In this document: in pieces, positions 25,625 to 38,000 of the stretch
Layout: every line of letters starts with the position of its first letter
Position numbering within the stretch: the stretch's first letter is position 1
Source of the DNA: Tubiluchus corallicola
Lineage: Eukaryota > Priapulida > Priapulimorpha > Priapulimorphida > Tubiluchidae
DNA length: 60,000 nucleotides
NCBI GenBank assembly: GCA_030141605.1
Contig: JAQGDQ010000110.1
Location: 441,768-501,767, forward strand
Reading direction: 5' to 3'
The notes under the pieces: generated by a model
What the model was told of the DNA's origin: nothing
Seen by the model: the letters and a program-made list of their open reading frames with translations, nothing else
Databases searched by the model: none
Position numbers and translations under genes: made by a program

Positions 25625-25862
25625 GTTTCAGTTCACCAGTAATACATTTCGCCAGCGAACTTGTTACCTTTATACGTTGTCATTAGTATCACTGGCAAAA
25701 TGTTCCACTGGGAACCGGATAACTGCCGAATTGTACTACTGACGAAATGTAACACTGGCCAACTGCACCGATAGCGAAATATACCACTGGTGAGTTGTAC
25801 CACTGCCCAAGTGTACCACTTGTGAAATGCACAACTGGCGAATTGTACCACTGGCGGTTTAT
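25625..25862. repeat. Degenerate 16-bp tandem repeat
   Basis: Around fifteen imperfect units of about 16 bases, close to actggcgaattgtacc, are visible from about 25690, with weaker ones before. They vary at most positions but keep the gtaccactgg core. The minus-strand open frame here (77 codons) is a by-product. Confidence 0.7.
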
Positions 25863-27400
25863 GCACTGCTATACATTCTTTCTGAACAAGCCGTATGTTT
25901 CTCTGTAAGGTCTTTAAACTTGGCGTTATATTCTTTTTATTTTGTTTATAGTGTAAGAGGGTAAGAATAGGTGAGAGTAAGAAAAAAGATAGAGAAAGCA
26001 GTGCGCATACATTGTTATTACGTTTAAATAGCGGTGTACAGTTCTATTTCAGGCTCATTTCTTATTCAGGTGCGCTTGTTAGTCAGAAACACATTAAATC
26101 GATAGCTGCCTGTCTTTTGTCCACTGTTATTACAATGAACAAAGCCCGACTGGCATGCAATAATTCGATAAATTTGCTCAATAGACTTGGAGGTTATTGG
26201 CATGTGCTTTAAAACCGGTAGCTGTATGAGATAATTTTGGTGTCCGAGCTTTCACTGTCAGGCACGTGAAAAGAATGCCGAAATATCTGTGGAATTTTTG
26301 AAGTTTTCAACATAGAGGTCAGCACTAAACACCCTGAAATTTCCACATACTTTCTATGCGATGTTTTTTTAAATAAGCCGTCAACGCTATAGCTCACACG
26401 TATATTTACATAAGCCATAAGCCATTCTTTGCTTCTCGTGCTGATGTTAAGTTATTCTTGACGCAAGCATTCAATAAATGCTAATGCTATTAAAGGTTAG
26501 TTTGGGAATTTCAGTAGCAGTTGCAAGAAAGCACTTTCTCCCACTTAACACGAATAGTTCTACGTCAATAAAGCCAACAATACAGCTGGTTCTATTGAAT
26601 GAGGCATGCAGTTATGTAGTTACGTAATGGTTGATTTGTCGAAGTCATCAGCTCCTTCTTTAGTCTGTTCACACAGTGTTCAGCAAGATCATTGATGAAA
26701 CCTGAAGTACAGTGGCTTCGCTTGCTCGTGGTGAATATCAAGTAGGTCTGCCTGCACAAGAGTTGTAGAGGCTTTTATTGCTTGACATAATGTGGTTGCT
26801 GCTGTTTGACTAATACTGATTAATTGGCAGAGATGATTGCGAACAGAGAGAGCGTTTCTGACGGGCTGCACGCGTTTCCGTCAGCAATTGCCATGCATCA
26901 CAGAATGTGGCCTAGAAAGGCTTCTGCAAAATTATTTGCTGCGATGGAAATAACTCTTGATAAATTAGGGCAGAATAGTTACATTACTGATAAATTATTG
27001 CGTACGTGACTAATTTTCCTTTTTGGGGCATTTCGTTTAGTGTTTTAGTTTATTCCGAGTAAGTTGAGACTTGTGAGCTAAAAATGTCCTCACCAGAATT
27101 ATCGTTCTACACTTGCAATTCAAGGTGAAAAAGGCGTGGCGCGAGGGAAAATTGTCGCTTATGGAAGTCTTTAATTCTATGTGGTCTTTAGACCTAGTTG
27201 TTAATATTAGTGAACATTCTTAAATTTCGCACTTGTTCCGTAGCGGAGCGCTTTAGCCAAAATTGAAGATTTGAACCTTAGGTTAACGTCGCATTATGAC
27301 GAAATAGTCCATCAGTCTCACCCAAGATTCTCTCATATTAATGTTTACTGTATACTCTTAGTATTGCCCTATAATAACGTTTTTTGCTTTTACATTTCAG

Positions 27401-27803
27401 CCCAGTGTCAGCAGATGAGAACCCATTCAGACCGGATGGTGACTTGTCACAAGAAGCCGATGCCATCGTTGAAGCCATCAAACTAGGTCAGCCATTGTCT
27501 CCGACTACAACTAGTGTTTCCTATGAAGAACAGTTAACAAGGACTCATGTATCTAATGATACAGCAGCAGCGCCACCGCAACAAGCAAATAATGTGAATG
27601 AAAAAGTGGGCAATGACGTTGCTGACGCTAAAACTAAAAACAATGTTGCCAATGTGACGCATTCACAACCCAATGTTGAAGATGGACAAACCGTGGAAGT
27701 GCAAGCTGCACTAGTGGCGCCAGCTAGTGATGGAAATGTTCAAGTTGAGCACGTGACAATAGAGAAAAAGAAGAAGTGCTGCAATGGCTGCACTATATTG
27801 TAG
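27401..27803 (+). CDS. Last exon of the predicted prenylated protein (CaaX box)
   Basis: This terminal coding exon follows a strong acceptor (tttttgcttttacatttcag). After the split Asn codon it encodes 133 residues and a TAG stop. The first part, with NPFRPDGDLSQEADAIVEAI, is acidic and probably helical, and looks like the conserved core. The middle is low-complexity, rich in Asn, Ala, Val and Thr. The end reads EKKKKCCNGCTIL: four lysines, a Cys pair, then a CTIL CaaX box. In known CaaX proteins a final Leu favours geranylgeranylation by GGTase-I, while upstream Lys and Cys serve as an electrostatic and palmitoylation second signal, as in paralemmins and small GTPases. There is no GTPase fold here, so a membrane-tethered adaptor or cytoskeletal linker is more likely. 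The molecular function is unknown. The start used here is the splice site; the upstream in-frame TTG lies in the intron. Confidence 0.72.
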
Positions 27804-28091
27804 CTATGCAGCCCAAGTATTGTGTTACTGTTGTTATTAATATGAGCCTCAGCAACAATTGTGTATCTGTTCTGTAGGCTGCTGCTTATGTCCTTGTTTT
27901 ATTGTTGAATAATGGATGCACTAAGCTGGAAATGGTTATAATAAGCTTCTTTTCTCTCCAGTTACCACGTTAATATCCTCAAGCATATTATTTCATTGTT
28001 GCATTACCCAGCATAGCTGTAAAACTATTTTGGTGGTGAAGATTAAAATTTGAGAATGGCCCAAAGTGAGTAGGGCCTAGTTGAAAAGATA

Positions 28092-28097
28092 AATAAA
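28092..28097 (+). terminator. Candidate polyadenylation signal for the CaaX gene
   Basis: A canonical AATAAA lies about 290 bases after the stop codon of the preceding exon, in AT-rich sequence. Other AATAAA matches further on (for example 30104-30109) could serve longer 3' UTRs. In such AT-rich DNA the hexamer is common by chance. Confidence 0.35.
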
Positions 28098-28099
28098 TA

Positions 28100-31000
28100 T
28101 GAGTAGGCCCTCAATATGCTAAGTGATGTGACATATGGTTACGACTGTTACTACATGTAGAGATCGTAACTTCATGACAAAATATGCATCTGTCACATCT
28201 TGTGCATTTGTTCCTTCTAAGTTTGTACTTGCATTATCAGTGCAATTGAAATTTTTGTTCATTGGAAGGTGTTCAGATCCTTAGATCATTGGGACATTTG
28301 TAGCAATGAATATTTTAAAGCAAATTGTTTTTTATATATAAATTTGTTTTACTTCTGAAAACTAGTTAGGACCTCCTCACTTTGCAACAGTATTCTAATT
28401 GCGTAAAATATTTTAGTTGTCATGGTAATTATTGTTTTGAGTTACTAGATGTTAACAGAGAGTTGTATAAAAGTGTTTCAGAGGATGACTATAAGATACT
28501 AAAAATGGGACAAATTTAGTTAGGAAAAATCTTATTTGTTTTACTCAAAACCATGTTAATAAGATTTTAAATACGAATTAGACATACTTGTACAAAATTT
28601 TAAGCGTTGTTAGGGATAACTCTGTAGTTTTAATTCACTGACCTGTAAGTTTTTATTTTTCTGCCATGTTAAAATTGTCATAATAACTCCCACATGGCGT
28701 GGTGCCTGTTACTCTTTCGTTGTTAATTTTAACTTCAAACGGTTTAACTACAGGAATTTTATTAACAATGTTATTTCATTACTCACAGTTATTAATCTTA
28801 GTCGATTTCTTTGCTGATCCCTATGAATTTCTTCGACATGCATGACTTTATGTCCGTGCTTCCACGTATGAGTGATTGACTTTATTAATTTTCTTGTGCA
28901 CTTTGGCATCTTTGCTTTCCTTCAAATTTTTATGTTATCACTTTTTGAGCCTTCTCTTCGTCAAGCAATTAGACTACATAAGCAGAAATAAAATTAGTTT
29001 ATCTCCACATTCTTCTTTAATTCTCCCTGAAGTCTGTGCTACCAATTTAATAAACTAACCCGTACAATATTTCATATTCATTCTGGATAATTTATACATT
29101 ATGCGTTGGGCTTACCGCACTGGTTAATGTCTTATGGGGACAACAGAGCCAAGTGTGGGAGGAGCACACAATTTTAGTTAGTAGCCCTTTTAACTCCCTC
29201 TTTTTCTTTGCTAAAGTGATTTAGGCGCATTTAGGATTTAGATAGCATTTCTAGGATTTACGCGCAAAATCGTAACAATGCTATCAATAATCTAAACCTG
29301 TTACTAACTACTAAGTTAGGTTCGGAAACTTTTTTACTTTGTAACTGTTTCAAGATATCTAAGTCTAATTAGACAGCTACTTATAAACAAAGTATCTTGT
29401 AATTACTAACATAGGTCTGAAACATGTTAAGCAGGCACTATGGAAAATGTCTTTTCTTTCTGTTAATGTATTTTTAACGTTCAGCTACTAAATTCAATGT
29501 ATAGTTACGTGAATTTCATCACTCTTCTTTAATCGTTTTTATGTAAATTTGTTCATTTTATCTTCTGATTCTGAATGGTTTTACTTAGACTAAGTGTACA
29601 TTAGAAATTGACGAATAATTCTGTTGTTCAATAATTATGCATATTTGTGAGGTTGATTTTGAGTGATTCTCTGCAGGAAACATTGTTAAAATATTAAAGG
29701 CAAAAATAATTATATTAAAATAAAAGAAATTAATTCAAGAAAATTATTGTTGTGTTCATTGCAATTATAACATGGTACAGCAGTGTAAAAATTTGTTCAT
29801 CTGCTTGTCTGTGTTTCTTTGCTGTTTCTCCAACACCGTTGACGAGACTTCAGCCAAGCTTGCACATCATGCACGTGGCCTGACCTCTAGTTGTGTTGAA
29901 AAAATTGGCTACCATGTTGTCTATAGTTGCCTAGCAAATAATGACCGAAAACTTAAACTTCTGGAATTGGTACTTATTGAAATTTTTTGTGTTTCTGTCT
30001 GTTTATGTTTCTCTGAGTTTCCTTGCTGTCTCTGCCACATCCCTGATCTGATTCCAGCAATACTTGCATATTTGTACAGATAAGGCCCGAGTTCTAGTTA
30101 TGCAATAAAGAAATTGCTGGGGAGTTTCACAGGCTTTCTAACCATGTAGGCCTATAACTCAGTAAATTTTATTGTTGTGTGTGATCTTTTTGCAATCGTA
30201 ACAAAAATTCTATAACTAACAGGTGCGTATTAGATCGGACAAGGCAACAGGAAGATAGTAAGTAAATTTGGCGGTTGCTTCAACTACAGTTTACTTTATA
30301 TTAACCACCAGGTGCAAGTGGTTGTTTTTACACACAGTTTAGAAAAAAAGTCTGTCTTCAAAACTCTGGTAAGCAATTTGCCTAAATGAATGTTTCAAGA
30401 GCACTAACTGGTGCACATTGTCACGAGACAGCTTGCTACATGAAGATAATAAAAAGGATGTCCTCGAACTACTGACAGACTAAAACGAGAGGTGGCTTCA
30501 AAAATCGTCCATTTTTCCGTAATGTTCAAATTGTTCAAACTTGAATGTTTATAAGCGTACTTTCAGTCCTGCGCCACACAATGGCTGTACAATAATTATT
30601 ATCATATTTTTACATGCAGGCCTTATTACACACTGGTGGCTTTTGCAGTTTCGAATAATCACGAACAACAGGAAAACTTTATTACATCATGTGATTATAT
30701 CATCTGTAAAATTATAGTTATTTGCCTTACATACATCGTGGTCCAAGTGTACGTAGTTGTATGGTCGCGGTCATTGATGGCGTATGTTCATTCAAGTCAG
30801 AAGAACTCGGACGGGACCCATTTGACAGTATGAAGATTTCTCAATTTCCACAAGATATAATGCATAAACAAAATTAACATACTCAGTTTGACCAGTCTTG
30901 ACGGTAATGTATTTTCGTAGTTTAAGAGAAAAGTTTTGTGCGCGCTTGTAACGTGTAGCTTTTATAAAGTGTTTTATTGTAGATAAAGAGATAAATTCAA

Positions 31001-32559
31001 AAATTTTGAGAAAATTATGTATAGACATAATTTCAAATAGGATGTTTACTTCGTCACTGTACATTTTCGGGCCACCACTGAAATTATAGTTAGTGATGGC
31101 AAATTTCCTTAAGCTAGGTGTATACGAAAACCTGCTGCTAATGTCATTGCTGCTGTTAGTGCTATTAGGCTAGAGGCAAGTTTTAGGCTAAAACTGAGAA
31201 ACCTAAAGTAAAGATTTGGTGCTGCTCACTGACTGAGGCACTACTAGTGTTAAACAAACAACAGTGTTACAAGATTAATGTGTAAGTCGTAACACTAACA
31301 GTACTGTAAACAATGTGTTGCACAACTTTTTTTACAGTATATCAATGATGGAGACTGTTTCGCAGGTGTGACTTTAAAATTGATACGACGAGGAATTTCT
31401 CTCAGTGTAAGCATCAGATACCAACAAATTGTTACTAAGCAATATAAAATTAAGATATATTTATTTCATGCCAGGAGGTACTGCCATTAAGCAAACTAGG
31501 CATTTGTCTAGGGCACCAAGTTCTTGAAGTAATTTCTTTAGTTTAGCATAAGTAATAATTAACGTAATATCAATGTAATTGCTCAAGTAACCAAATGAAA
31601 CTTGCATTGTTAGCATTATTTTCCTGTCTAAATGTATGATTCATCGACCAAAGCAAGTGTCATCCCATAGCAAAGCACCTTCTACTTATGTTTTTTCTGG
31701 TTTCCTCAAATTACATTAGTAACTTAGACCAGTTACTTCGCATTTTCTTTTGTATGCATAGAACTGGAAAGCCAAAGAAGTGCTTACAGTAATGATCTTT
31801 TCCTTAATAAAATGTTTCATACAGTAGCATAAAATCTAATATAGCAGATAAACCTATAACAATCGAACTTTTCAGGAGCGGAACACAGTAAACGAAATGT
31901 AATAAAGTTGGTGTGTGATGATAGCAAAAAGAACCCTAATAAAGTATTTGCAACCAGACCACAGATAACCAAAGTTATGGTTGTGAAGATGATGAAGATA
32001 ATGAGATGGTTGTATATGTGAAAAAAGAGGTTAGGGTTTCAAAAATTATCTGTTGAAAAGGCTGCAAGAGAAAATTTAGCCAAGAGTGGCAGAAATTGAA
32101 GAAATTTGATTGCTCCTGAAGATCAAAGTCATACAGTGGGATTGTAAATTCAATTTCAAATTCATTTGGGATCCTAGCCAAAACTTTGATTTTCCGGCCA
32201 CCATAAATTAATTGTGACTTTCTTTCTTTGAGTTTTTTCCTAGCCAAAATTGTGACTTTTTTCTGTGAGTTTATTACCGGTCACCCGCTTTCGGCTGGTT
32301 TTTTGAAGGTCTGTTTTCTTGTTATTTCTTGTTATTTTTTTACAGCTAAAATAATTCATTTCATAGTAAATTTTTTGTAGGTAAATTTGAGAGTCTTGCG
32401 TGTTTCGTAAAAGTAGAGTTGCTTCTTTTGCAGTTGAGTACTTTAATTAGTAAGTTACTATAATTGAGTATTTGAAGCACAATGATTAGTGTGCATTTTG
32501 CAACACTAGTTTATCTCTGTCTGTTTTTATTTATATTTGTAACATGTTATCTTTTACAG
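28100..32559. other. Intergenic and 5' region before the LRRC14-like gene
   Basis: AT-rich DNA with no supported exon. It should contain the promoter and the non-coding first exon of the LRRC14-like gene, but neither can be located by eye. The 103-codon frame at 29772 has hydrophobic Cys-rich stretches but no homologous domain or splice context. Confidence 0.4.
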
Positions 32560-32605
32560 AGTCTTCAGGATGTGACCTGTATAACTAAGATAACAGTGTC
32601 AAATA
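32560..32605 (+). promoter_or_regulatory. 5' UTR part of the LRRC14-like coding exon
   Basis: A good splice acceptor (acatgttatcttttacag) ends at 32559, so the coding exon starts 46 bases before the ATG. An in-frame TAA at 32591-32593 shows that translation cannot enter from upstream, which supports the ATG at 32606. The upstream exon is therefore non-coding. Confidence 0.7.
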
Positions 32606-34069
32606 ATGGCTTATCGATGTTTATATGATTTGCCACTAAGCTCTGGAACTGGATGTTTTTCATCAGCTCGACATGCATTGTCTACTCCCTCAAGTCTTCG
32701 AGTTCTTAGTGCTTGGCAGATTGTTAGAGATGCAACACAACTGGCTTACACCCTCTCTTGTAACATTCCTTTTGACTTGTATGTAACGCTGATGTCAGCT
32801 GCTTTTGCACAGGGAAAAGATCGTGCAGTACAAGTACTGTACAAAAGCTGGCCAAATAGAAAACTGTCTTTAACTGACATTCTGCCAGAGGATACCAATT
32901 ATTACCTGGGTCAGTATGACAGGTGGTCCCTGGATGAATGTCGTGAAAAAGACAACACAGTGAAAACTTGTTATGCATCATTAATTCACTGTTTCAAAGA
33001 AAGTCTATCGCGTCGATTACCCTCGCGGCTTTCCTGTGTTGATTTGAGGGGTTTACCAACTGATATTGCTCTCATAGAACATCTAATCAAGTTTTGTAAG
33101 CGTGGTTATATGATACGTGATATAAACGTTTATGTAGACCTGAGGATATTGCGCATTAGTTCAGCTGACAACCTCCTTGAAGCGCTAAGTGTGTGTCAGA
33201 GTGGAACTACTCCAATAACCGTACACATTTGTAAGCTCTATGCGGCTTGCATCGGAAAGGAGAAAATAGCATGTGTACTCAAAGCTATATCTCCTTCACA
33301 TATGATTGGACTCAGCTTGCCGTACAATACGTTTGGAAGCAAGGGCTTATTAATTCTGCAGAGTCCAATACAAGCACTATTTAATCTCACTGCTCTGGAT
33401 TTATCATGCAATGCAATCAATTGTACTCAAAGTGTTGATTCTACTTTAGCATTAGCAGCAATATTTAATAGTCTTCCTTACCTAGACCGCTTGGACTTGA
33501 GCAACAACCGATTCAGTGGCCAACTGGCATATCTGCTGTCTCGATTGAAGAACGGGCTGAAATATCTCAAGATGTCAGCTACATTGCTAACAGAAACAGA
33601 CATACTGTGGCTAAGCTCCTCAAAACACAGCTCAACACTTCGGGAACTCGATCTTAGCGAAAACAATTTGGGAACGTGTTTTCCTCAACTTCGTAAACTG
33701 ATTCTAACCATCCGAGACAACATTGTTGTCCTAGAACTGTCGGAGGTGGTACTCTCTAATCACCAGTTGCCGGCTTTGTGTGCCATGTGCCAACAGTTGA
33801 GGTACCTGTGTTTGCTTGACATTTCCAAGAACCAGTGCAGTTGGTCTCTGAGTGTGGACTGCTTGCAAGCATTGTCTCAGATACCGACCTTGAGGAGTGT
33901 GCATTTGTCTTATCCAACAGAGTGCTACCCTTTATTAAGCAACGACATAGAGGAAGAATATAAAGACATTGAGGACAGCAGGGCTGATTTTCAGCAATTA
34001 GGTACACAGTGCTTGCAGTTTCATCACAAAATTAAACTAGTCTGTTCAGAATTGTATGTGAGTTGGTAA
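32606..34069 (+). CDS. LRRC14/PRAME-like leucine-rich-repeat protein
   Basis: A complete 487-residue frame in one exon. The order of landmarks matches vertebrate LRRC14, which is of similar length (just under 500 residues): a helical N-terminal region with VLYKSWPNRKLSL; then LSCVDLRGL (around residue 145); INVYVDLRIL (around 172); leucine-rich repeats such as LTALDLSCNAI (260), LDRLDLSNNRF (290), LRELDLSENNL (344), VVLELSEVVL (372) and LRYLCLLDISKN (397); and the terminal LRSVHLSYPTECYPLL. No signal peptide or transmembrane segment is seen, so it is cytosolic. Family knowledge: LRRC14 has been reported to act on the IKK/NF-kB pathway, and PRAME-type proteins serve as Elongin/Cul2 ligase receptors. 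Whether this protein does either is inference. The first 45 residues (Ser-rich) do not resemble LRRC14. The in-frame upstream stop fixes the start. Confidence 0.82.
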   Translation: MAYRCLYDLPLSSGTGCFSSARHALSTPSSLRVLSAWQIVRDATQLAYTLSCNIPFDLYVTLMSAAFAQGKDRAVQVLYKSWPNRKLSLTDILPEDTNYYLGQYDRWSLDECREKDNTVKTCYASLIHCFKESLSRRLPSRLSCVDLRGLPTDIALIEHLIKFCKRGYMIRDINVYVDLRILRISSADNLLEALSVCQSGTTPITVHICKLYAACIGKEKIACVLKAISPSHMIGLSLPYNTFGSKGLLILQSPIQALFNLTALDLSCNAINCTQSVDSTLALAAIFNSLPYLDRLDLSNNRFSGQLAYLLSRLKNGLKYLKMSATLLTETDILWLSSSKHSSTLRELDLSENNLGTCFPQLRKLILTIRDNIVVLELSEVVLSNHQLPALCAMCQQLRYLCLLDISKNQCSWSLSVDCLQALSQIPTLRSVHLSYPTECYPLLSNDIEEEYKDIEDSRADFQQLGTQCLQFHHKIKLVCSELYVSW

Positions 34070-34162
34070 TTTTGTTAAGACACTTGACCCGAGCTGACTT
34101 CCAGGCTGTGGAATTGTATGGATTGGCATTATTAGAGCCCTACACCATGGTTAGCTTATCTT

Positions 34163-34168
34163 AATAAA
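34163..34168 (+). terminator. Polyadenylation signal of the LRRC14-like gene
   Basis: AATAAA lies about 95 bases after the stop codon, a usual spacing for a short 3' UTR. LINE-derived sequence on the other strand begins about 430 bases further on. Confidence 0.5.
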
Positions 34169-34589
34169 CTCCAATTGGAGAAATATCTCACAAAACTTGG
34201 CGAAAAACTGGTAGAGTTTGTATAAGTTGCAACCCTTATCTAGGCTTCTTCACTTTTGTTCTGCAGGGCAATATGAATCCTTTTAAAAATATGATTGATG
34301 AACATTAAGCAGGAACTTGGTCCTAAATGTTGTAGAGGACCAGAAAGCACGTTTTATAATTAGTTTATTAAAAATCTTACATTGAATTATATTACATTAA
34401 AATACATTTAAGTTTAAATTACTATTAAATTACATTACATTAAAAAGACAATGATTCACATTAAGATTAACCTTATTAAAATCCATTAAATTTCAGTGTC
34501 ACAATTTATACAGTAGACTAAATTTATTGATAATTAGAAAGTGCACATGGTATCAAACTATGTTTAAAATGCTCAGTACGGCAAAGTGG

Positions 34590-35065
34590 TAAAGGGTACC
34601 TCAGCTGATTACGAAGATTGTGCTTGCGAGAATTATGTTTAGGTAACAAATAATGGGGAGTCCGCTACCTTGATTTTGGATTGACTTAAAAAATTTTGTG
34701 CAAAGGTCATTTCTACATACAGATAAATATTCAATTTTTGACAACTGGAATGTATTTATATAAGGTGTGCGGGGGTTAAATAATCTTAAAATTTGTTTTT
34801 GAATTAACTCTAGCAACTCTGTCTGTTCTAATGTTAAAGAAGTATGCCCTGCAGGACAAATGTATTCCAGTATCAGCCTTACCAAAGTACAGTAATCACA
34901 TCTTTTTGAGAAATACCTGTTCTCTTTATAAGTCTTAATAAGTAAATACGTTTTCAGGCTTTTTTATGCATCTCCTCAACATGTACATTCCAAGTTAAAT
35001 TATCAAAAATATGGAAATATTTATTTAGGTACTGTGTAATTGCAAGACATTGGTATAGTGACCAA
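34590..35065 (-). mobile_element. Dead non-LTR retrotransposon, reverse transcriptase thumb region
   Basis: On the minus strand, 34885 to 34601 reads LILEYICPAGHTSLT, then an ILRLF segment, LSKIEYLSVCRNDLC and KFFKSIQNQGSGLP. This is the typical region after the catalytic domain in CR1/Jockey-like LINEs (L-EYA-PVWH-L, RR--L--K). Further upstream on the same strand, in another frame, are FDNLTWNVHVEEMHKKA and RIYLLRLIKRTG, the normal preceding segment. Stops and frameshifts make it a relic. The frame from 34885 is still open for 94 codons. Confidence 0.72.
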
Positions 35066-35069
35066 ATGA

Positions 35070-38000
35070 GATAAAATTATGTAAACTGATTTTACGTCCC
35101 AGTTATGCAGTATTACATAATAGTTTAACAATGAATGGCAGGCCTCCTAATGATGAGTGGTTGCTGCAGAACTGGAATTTTGCTTGTTATTAAGGATGAT
35201 GCTTCCACGTTGTTTTTTTACAAAATAATTATGAAACTTCATGCTATTATCAAGTTTTCCTGACTCGGAAGATTTCCTCGGCATCTAGAAATGAACAAAC
35301 ATGGAAAGATTGCAAACAAACTATAAATTCGGATTGGTTAATTTTTAAATAAGAATATTTATTAACGATGTTCTAATTATATGTTTTATGTATATTTGTT
35401 ATTCTCTCTAATTAAAATACTTTTTACATGTTTTTGAGGATAGATTGTGCTCCATTATGCATTTGATTGTTGGCTTCCAACATAATATTGGAACATAATG
35501 TTGTTCTTAAATAATATTACATTGATACAAATGTGATGACTGTCTGTTGGCATGATGTTTTTAATTTCCACCTCAGGATTTTGCTCAAAAGTACTGCTCA
35601 AGCAGATTCGCTTCATTATGCGTGTCTTTCTTTTTATGGATGTGGAATATATGTATGATAGCATTAATTTTTTTAGTTTTTTTAAAAATTGTACACAAGT
35701 CTTGAATTATTTAGTTTTTACCTGAACAAATGATCTTGTCAGTATGATGTGCTAAATTCTCATTCTGATTTTGAGCTAAAACAGAATTTCAAATCACATA
35801 TTGCTTTGAACAATTATTGAAAAATAAAGTTAAAATGAAACGACCTTGTGAAGCCATGACATGGGCCAAAAATAATTTCGTGAAATTTACAACTTTTGAA
35901 TGTTTATTACCTGTAGCTGATTGCTAGTGTGCAGTGAAATGTTGATTTGTTTTGTAAATAAAAATGCCATTGTTATAGAATTTGTTGATATTATGGGATA
36001 TTTTTAATCACATTTATCACAATTAAAAAGTTCACATGTTTTTTAAGCAAAAATTTGAAATAAACTATTATCGTTTTCTGCTCTTATCATGCAAATAGCT
36101 ATTTAGTTTTTGGAATCCTTATTCACAAAATTTTGCAAGTAATACTGTCTTAAAGTAGCTGATGAATTACACAAATCCAGTCAGTCATTTTTTGCACAAG
36201 TTTTTCTTTTTTTGTCGCACCTAAGAGTGTATATGAAAAGCACAGTAGAGAGAAATATTTTTGAAAATGCTCTAAAACAAATATATCCTTTATAGTTAAC
36301 TGCGTGTCAGTATATAGTAATTTTAACTGACGTCCGATGGCGCCACGATGCGCCTTTATCTCGTTACGAAAATCTGTATTGAATCGGCTAGAATAACAAT
36401 GCATTTTAGTTTCTTTCGACTACATGCAGCTCTAGGTGAAAATTGTTTTGGTAAAATTGGTAATAATTAATTACATGTGATGCACAAAAAGTAGCGGAAA
36501 CATGTCGGTTGTCTGTGTACAGCAAGTTTCAGTTTCTGTACTTTTTCCCCACGGGTTGAATTGTAAAGTTATTTTCTTTACATTTTATATTTGAAAGTTG
36601 TTTCTGTACATTTTATAAAGTTGTTTCCTTTTTGTAATACCGTGAGTGCCTGTATAAATTGACTTGGAATATTTGGATATTTAAACAATTAGTTAAGTTA
36701 CTACTAAGTTACAACAATTAATTAAGATGGGACACTTTGAAGAACAGACGGTTGCTCTACCGAGCCACAATGTTCTACAAAATTTAGCATGGATTGGTAA
36801 CTATGCCTTTTCTGTGTTCGTTATATCATCCCCTTTACACACCCGTTCATACTACAAGTACAAATATATCCAACTCCCATGTAGTGTCTTCTCGTACACG
36901 TATTTCTTTTACCCTCGAACAATCAGGATATGGAACAGGATTCCATTCAGAGCAGTAAATGCTAGTTCCGTCGAGACGTTCCGGTAACTGACATTTGATG
37001 CTATCAGAGTCATGGAGCCGCCCTTTAATATGATAGGATTGTAAAAAATTACACTTTTTTAAATGCACGCTAATAAATCACACCTAGCACCTTGTTCCTT
37101 TATGATATGGAGTGGACATTGTTGGTTGATGCACAGACATGTTACCATTGTTTTGCTGTTTTTTGAGCTTTTGGAATTTAACAACTGAAAATTGAAGACA
37201 CTATGAAGCATAAACGGTTGTCAGAATTTAACAATTAAGGATTTGTGTGTATGTGGCTTTTTTATTGTGCGCATGCATTGCATTCGAACCATTGCAACCT
37301 AGAGTAGTCTACTTGTGTAACAGTGTAAGGTAGCTTCAGACGAGCAGCCTCAGTCTGATAAAGTTAATAAAGTTACGTGTAAGAGATTTTATTGCAGAAC
37401 TTGCCGGCGTGTGAATAATATAGCAGACTAAGAATTCGTCTAAATTCCTGTTATTAATATATTGTGGATAGAGATTTGTTTTCAGATGATCATTGAAAGT
37501 TGAGCAAAACGCTAATTTGCCTTTTTCATTTAAAAAGCAGAAAATATTTACTCCATACCTTCGTTACTTCTTTCACAGCTTGTTTGCTGCACGCTTACAA
37601 CGATACTGTGATCTCTTGCGGTACGCAACGCGTGGTCTAATGCACATAATTTGCGCGGTTGAATTATTGGCGGCTATTAATTAATGCAGGCTATATTTGT
37701 GACGGCAGTAGGCGCTATTATGCACTGTTCTGATAGCACCATACTGATTTGCAGTAACAAACAACATCACAAATTTAGGCTACCTTCATAAGAGTTTTCC
37801 ACATGGCGTGTGTAAAGTGAAAGCTTTGGGATATTTTACGGTTAGGCTACAGAACAATGATATCTTTTTTGGTTACTCTCTTGCGAAGTAACCTACATAA
37901 AGAGATCTATTTCGCCGTGATGTAGGAATCAACGGAAGGGCAATACACAAGACGTGTCATAGTAGGGTCAGTTCGCAGACTTGCTCTTAAAAAATTGCAG

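Larger units (their letters stand above)
20400..27400. other. Right part of the giant intron: no exon seen
   Basis: Between the gap and the last exon of the CaaX gene I find a GA array, a 5S-like fragment and a 16-bp degenerate array, but no exon I can support. Small frames at 21409, 21761, 24901 and 26824 have no recognisable motif and no matching splice phase. Confidence 0.45.

Noticed and set aside
29772-30083. 103-codon frame with hydrophobic Cys-rich segments, possible membrane protein
   Set aside because: No homologue recognised, weak context for translation, and it lies where a long 3' UTR or intergenic DNA is expected.
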